A stretch of 7,079 nt of DNA. Source: Oscillospiraceae bacterium. GTDB taxonomy: Bacteria; Bacillota; Clostridia; Clostridiales; Clostridiaceae. Shown here piece by piece: positions 5,195 to 7,079 of this stretch. Positions within the stretch are counted from its first letter, which is position 1. Each line of letters begins with the position of its first letter. Under the pieces are notes generated by a model that made no database searches, was not told the DNA's origin, and worked only from the letters and a program-made list of their open reading frames with translations. A program made the position numbers and the translations under genes. The stretch is taken from NCBI GenBank assembly GCA_009785875.1, contig WQUF01000091.1, positions 1-7,079 on the forward strand, given 5' to 3'.

Positions 5195-6070
5195 TTACCT
5201 TAATGCCTTCTGTCCGCTTGCTGTATATATTTCATACCATTCATCGTGAGATAATTTAATCTCAAATGCCTTAAGTGAATTCTTTAAGCGAACAATCTGC
5301 TTTGATCCACTAAGTGGAATTGCTTTTACAGGATGATATAAAAGCCATGCAAATACAATAGTCTCAGGTCCTACTTCATATTTTTTAGATAATTTATCTA
5401 AGACTTTTCTTACTCTCTCACACTTAACGTCATTATTAGTGAATAGCCTTCCTCCAGCTAAAGGAGACCATATCATGGGATGGATTTTATTGCAAGTTAA
5501 GTAATCTACCATTCCGGAATCAAAATGCTCAAAGCAAATAGGATTTATCTCTATCTGGTTTGTTACTATATCGTGTTTATAGCATTTTCTCAAAGCATCT
5601 AATTTAAACGGATCAAAATTGGATACTCCAGCAGATTTAATTAAACCATCTTTTTTTAAATCTTCAAAAGCGCAAGCTACCTCATACGGATCGATGCAAG
5701 GATCCTCTCTATGTATTAAATATAGATCTATATATTCTAAATTTAACTTTTTTAAACTTCTCTTACAAGCTTCAATGATGTGATCATATCTAGTATCATA
5801 ATAAGACATTCTTTCGCCATTGCCTGCTACAATTCCTGTTTTAGTTACGATCTGTATCTTATCTCTTTGAATGGATGAATCCTTTAAAGCATACCCCATC
5901 TTTTCTTCGGATCCACCATAAATTTCAGCCGTGTCGAATGAAGTAACACCTAAATCTATGCAATCATTCATAAACTTAACCAAATCATCTGTAGTATAGT
6001 TCCAAGAATCCAATCTCCAAAACCCTTGGACTATCTCCGAAAGGCTTAATTCATCATTTAATTTAATCAA
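5195..6070 (-). CDS. Aldo/keto reductase, YdhF-like
   Basis: This is a soluble NAD(P)H-dependent oxidoreductase of the aldo/keto reductase superfamily, 291 residues in a TIM barrel. It closely resembles E. coli YdhF (about 298 residues), with shared stretches such as GFWRLDSWN, DHII, LIHREDP, GVSNF, TNQIEI and GGRLF. The catalytic tetrad is complete: Asp46 (FDTAEIYG), Tyr51, Lys77 (VTKTGI) and His120 (LIHREDP). Cofactor-binding elements are SNF (150-152), Gln172, WSPLAGG (201-207) and PLSGSKQIVRLKNS (252-265). The physiological substrate is unknown, probably a small aldehyde or ketone. The start is TTG at 6068-6070: there is no in-frame ATG before codon 34, AAAGGAG sits nine bases upstream, and the N-terminus lines up with YdhF. 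It has its own likely promoter in the 131-base gap after the deacetylase gene and leads the TraX-like gene. Confidence 0.92.
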   Translation of the reverse strand: MIKLNDELSLSEIVQGFWRLDSWNYTTDDLVKFMNDCIDLGVTSFDTAEIYGGSEEKMGYALKDSSIQRDKIQIVTKTGIVAGNGERMSYYDTRYDHIIEACKRSLKKLNLEYIDLYLIHREDPCIDPYEVACAFEDLKKDGLIKSAGVSNFDPFKLDALRKCYKHDIVTNQIEINPICFEHFDSGMVDYLTCNKIHPMIWSPLAGGRLFTNNDVKCERVRKVLDKLSKKYEVGPETIVFAWLLYHPVKAIPLSGSKQIVRLKNSLKAFEIKLSHDEWYEIYTASGQKALR

Positions 6071-6079
6071 TATATCCCT

Positions 6080-6086
6080 CTCCTTT
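6080..6086 (-). promoter_or_regulatory. Ribosome binding site deciding the TTG start of the aldo/keto reductase
   Basis: AAAGGAG on the - strand ends nine bases before the TTG at 6070-6068. The nearby ATGs a few codons later are out of frame, so this site supports the TTG start. Confidence 0.8.
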
Positions 6087-6100
6087 AAATAATTTACTTA

Positions 6101-6129
6101 AGCATAACAAACTTTTTTACAAAACTCAA
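6101..6129 (-). promoter_or_regulatory. Likely promoter of the aldo/keto reductase-TraX operon
   Basis: On the - strand TTGAGT (6129-6124), a 17-base spacer and TATGCT (6106-6101) are preceded by TGT, giving an extended -10. Each hexamer matches consensus at four of six positions. Transcription would start near 6094, just before the ribosome binding site. The rest of the 6071-6201 gap is AT-rich, with no clear GC-stem terminator for the deacetylase gene. Confidence 0.45.
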
Positions 6130-6201
6130 TGATTTTAAAGACTTTAAATTAAAAAAGTACTCAAAAGTTCAAAATTTAAAATGCCTATTTATTATATTTA
6201 G

Positions 6202-6924
6202 TTAAGGGATTCCGCAATAAGATACTCCAGAGGATAAGACTATGTTTTTTATTTTAAAAAGCTCGCTCACTGTAACAAATTTATATCCTTTTTCGCTATA
6301 ATCTTGAAGAATTCTTAATGCAGCTTCTACACTTGTGGGATGTATATCATGGAGTAAAATCACATTTCCATCATTTAAATTGCTGGATATATGGTTATAT
6401 ACATGATTAGCATCTTTATATAGCCAATCTAAAGTATCTACATTCCATAGAATTATAGGTGTATTATACGCCATCGCTATATTATCAATGTTTTGATTGT
6501 GTTCCCCATAAGGAGGTCTAAATAAAGTAGGATAAGATCCCGTTATGGACATAATCAACTCTGCTGTAGACTGCAATTCACTATTTATTCTATTGTCCGA
6601 AAGATATATAAGGTTAGGATGACTATAAGTATGGCTTCCGATTTCATTTCCATTACTATATATCATTTTAACAATATCAGGATTAGATTTTACCATGTTT
6701 CCAAGCAGAAAAAAAGTGGCTTTAGCATTGTATGTTTTAAGTGCATCGATGAGCTGTGGAGTTAATGAGGAACATGGGCCATCATCAAAAGTCAATGCAA
6801 TATACTTATTTTCATCAACTACTTGAAGTTCTGTGGCTATAACTAGTGCTGCTTCATTGGGATAAAAGATAAACTGAAATAAAATCACAAATAATAAAAT
6901 GGATAATAGCTTAAATTTTTTCAT
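6202..6924 (-). CDS. Polysaccharide deacetylase (NodB domain), exported
   Basis: This is a metal-dependent carbohydrate esterase family 4 enzyme that removes acetyl groups from N-acetylated sugars of peptidoglycan, chitin-like or other surface polymers. It has 240 residues: a basic start and hydrophobic segment (about 5-20) forming a signal peptide or membrane anchor, then a NodB domain from about 40. All five family motifs are visible: TFDDG (45-49, catalytic Asp47 and metal-binding Asp48), SHTYSH (97-102, metal ligands His98 and His102), RPPYG (136-140), DTLDW (163-167) and LLHD (190-193, His192). The C-terminal GVSY resembles the G-x-x-Y end of clostridial relatives. The ATG has AGGGAGA about eight bases upstream. 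A role in cell-wall modification, for example lysozyme resistance or sporulation, is plausible but not shown. It has its own promoter and reads in the same direction as the reductase operon. Confidence 0.93.
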   Translation of the reverse strand: MKKFKLLSILLFVILFQFIFYPNEAALVIATELQVVDENKYIALTFDDGPCSSLTPQLIDALKTYNAKATFFLLGNMVKSNPDIVKMIYSNGNEIGSHTYSHPNLIYLSDNRINSELQSTAELIMSITGSYPTLFRPPYGEHNQNIDNIAMAYNTPIILWNVDTLDWLYKDANHVYNHISSNLNDGNVILLHDIHPTSVEAALRILQDYSEKGYKFVTVSELFKIKNIVLSSGVSYCGIP

Positions 6925-6954
6925 TTCTTTTCTCTCCCTATATAAAAATATATT

Positions 6955-6985
6955 ATTATAATTATCTGTATGTAGAGAGTGTCAA
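6955..6985 (-). promoter_or_regulatory. Likely promoter of the polysaccharide deacetylase gene
   Basis: On the - strand a perfect TTGACA (6985-6980) and a perfect TATAAT (6960-6955) are separated by 19 bases, two more than the usual 17. Transcription would start near 6948, leaving a leader of about 24 bases that includes the ribosome binding site at 6939-6933. The long spacer could mean low basal activity or activator dependence. Confidence 0.55.
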
Positions 6986-7063
6986 CGACATTTCATGCAC
7001 CATCAATTAAATAAGAGTTATTATGCCTATTATTTGGTTTAAATATTCTCCTTTAAGCTAATT

Positions 7064-7075
7064 TAATGATCATTA
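7064..7075. repeat. 12-base perfect palindrome upstream of the deacetylase promoter
   Basis: TAATGATCATTA is its own reverse complement, about 80 bases upstream of the deacetylase -35 hexamer. It could be an operator for this gene or for a gene beyond the window edge. No coding region is visible in 6986-7079. Confidence 0.4.
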
Positions 7076-7079
7076 TAAT

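Noticed and set aside
6120..6201. Intrinsic terminator after the deacetylase gene
   Set aside because: The region has runs of A and T and a small AGTACT palindrome, but no GC-containing stem followed by a T-run on the - strand.
6181..7035. ATGCCTATT at 6181-6189 and 7023-7031 as insertion-site direct repeats flanking the deacetylase gene
   Set aside because: Nine shared bases in AT-rich DNA are weak evidence. There is no transposase, no terminal inverted repeat and no sign of a mobile element.

Overview
The window looks like chromosomal DNA from a low-GC Firmicute, most likely a clostridium-like anaerobe. The evidence is AT-rich sequence, strong AGGAGG-type ribosome binding sites, Gram-positive style lipoproteins with a Thr/Ala-rich linker, and family members common in that group. 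The species cannot be named from this sequence. There is no sign of a phage, IS element, CRISPR array, tRNA or rRNA.

Left part, + strand (1-4443): the distal end of a multiple-monosaccharide ABC importer locus of the GguA/GguB/ChvE (MmsA/MmsB) type. It starts inside the ATPase gene, of which only the second nucleotide-binding half is present. A full-length permease gene follows 11 bases later, and then a ChvE-like sugar-binding lipoprotein. A strong intrinsic terminator ends that unit. A second, diverged ChvE-like lipoprotein gene follows with its own possible promoter and an almost identical terminator. Together the ATPase, permease and first binding protein would take up aldoses such as xylose, arabinose, glucose or galactose. 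The second binding protein keeps the fold and much of the sequence (about 70% identity by hand count over the C-terminal 269 residues). It has lost several residues expected to contact the sugar, so it may bind another ligand or act as a sensor or accessory protein.

Right part, - strand (4428-6924): three genes read leftward, towards the transporter. Outermost is a secreted or membrane-anchored NodB-type polysaccharide deacetylase with its own promoter. Next comes a YdhF-type aldo/keto reductase, with a TTG start and an extended -10 promoter. It is followed after 20 bases by a TraX-family membrane protein, probably in the same operon. The TraX-like gene converges on the second binding-protein gene. 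The two coding ends are 24 bases apart and both lie inside one bidirectional terminator hairpin.

The gene families are all known and I see no clear evidence of a wholly new system. The most unusual part is the duplicated binding-protein/terminator module. Its terminators are nearly identical although the genes have diverged, the second gene's stop codon sits inside a terminator stem, and a short piece of the traX 3' end appears to be copied behind the first terminator.
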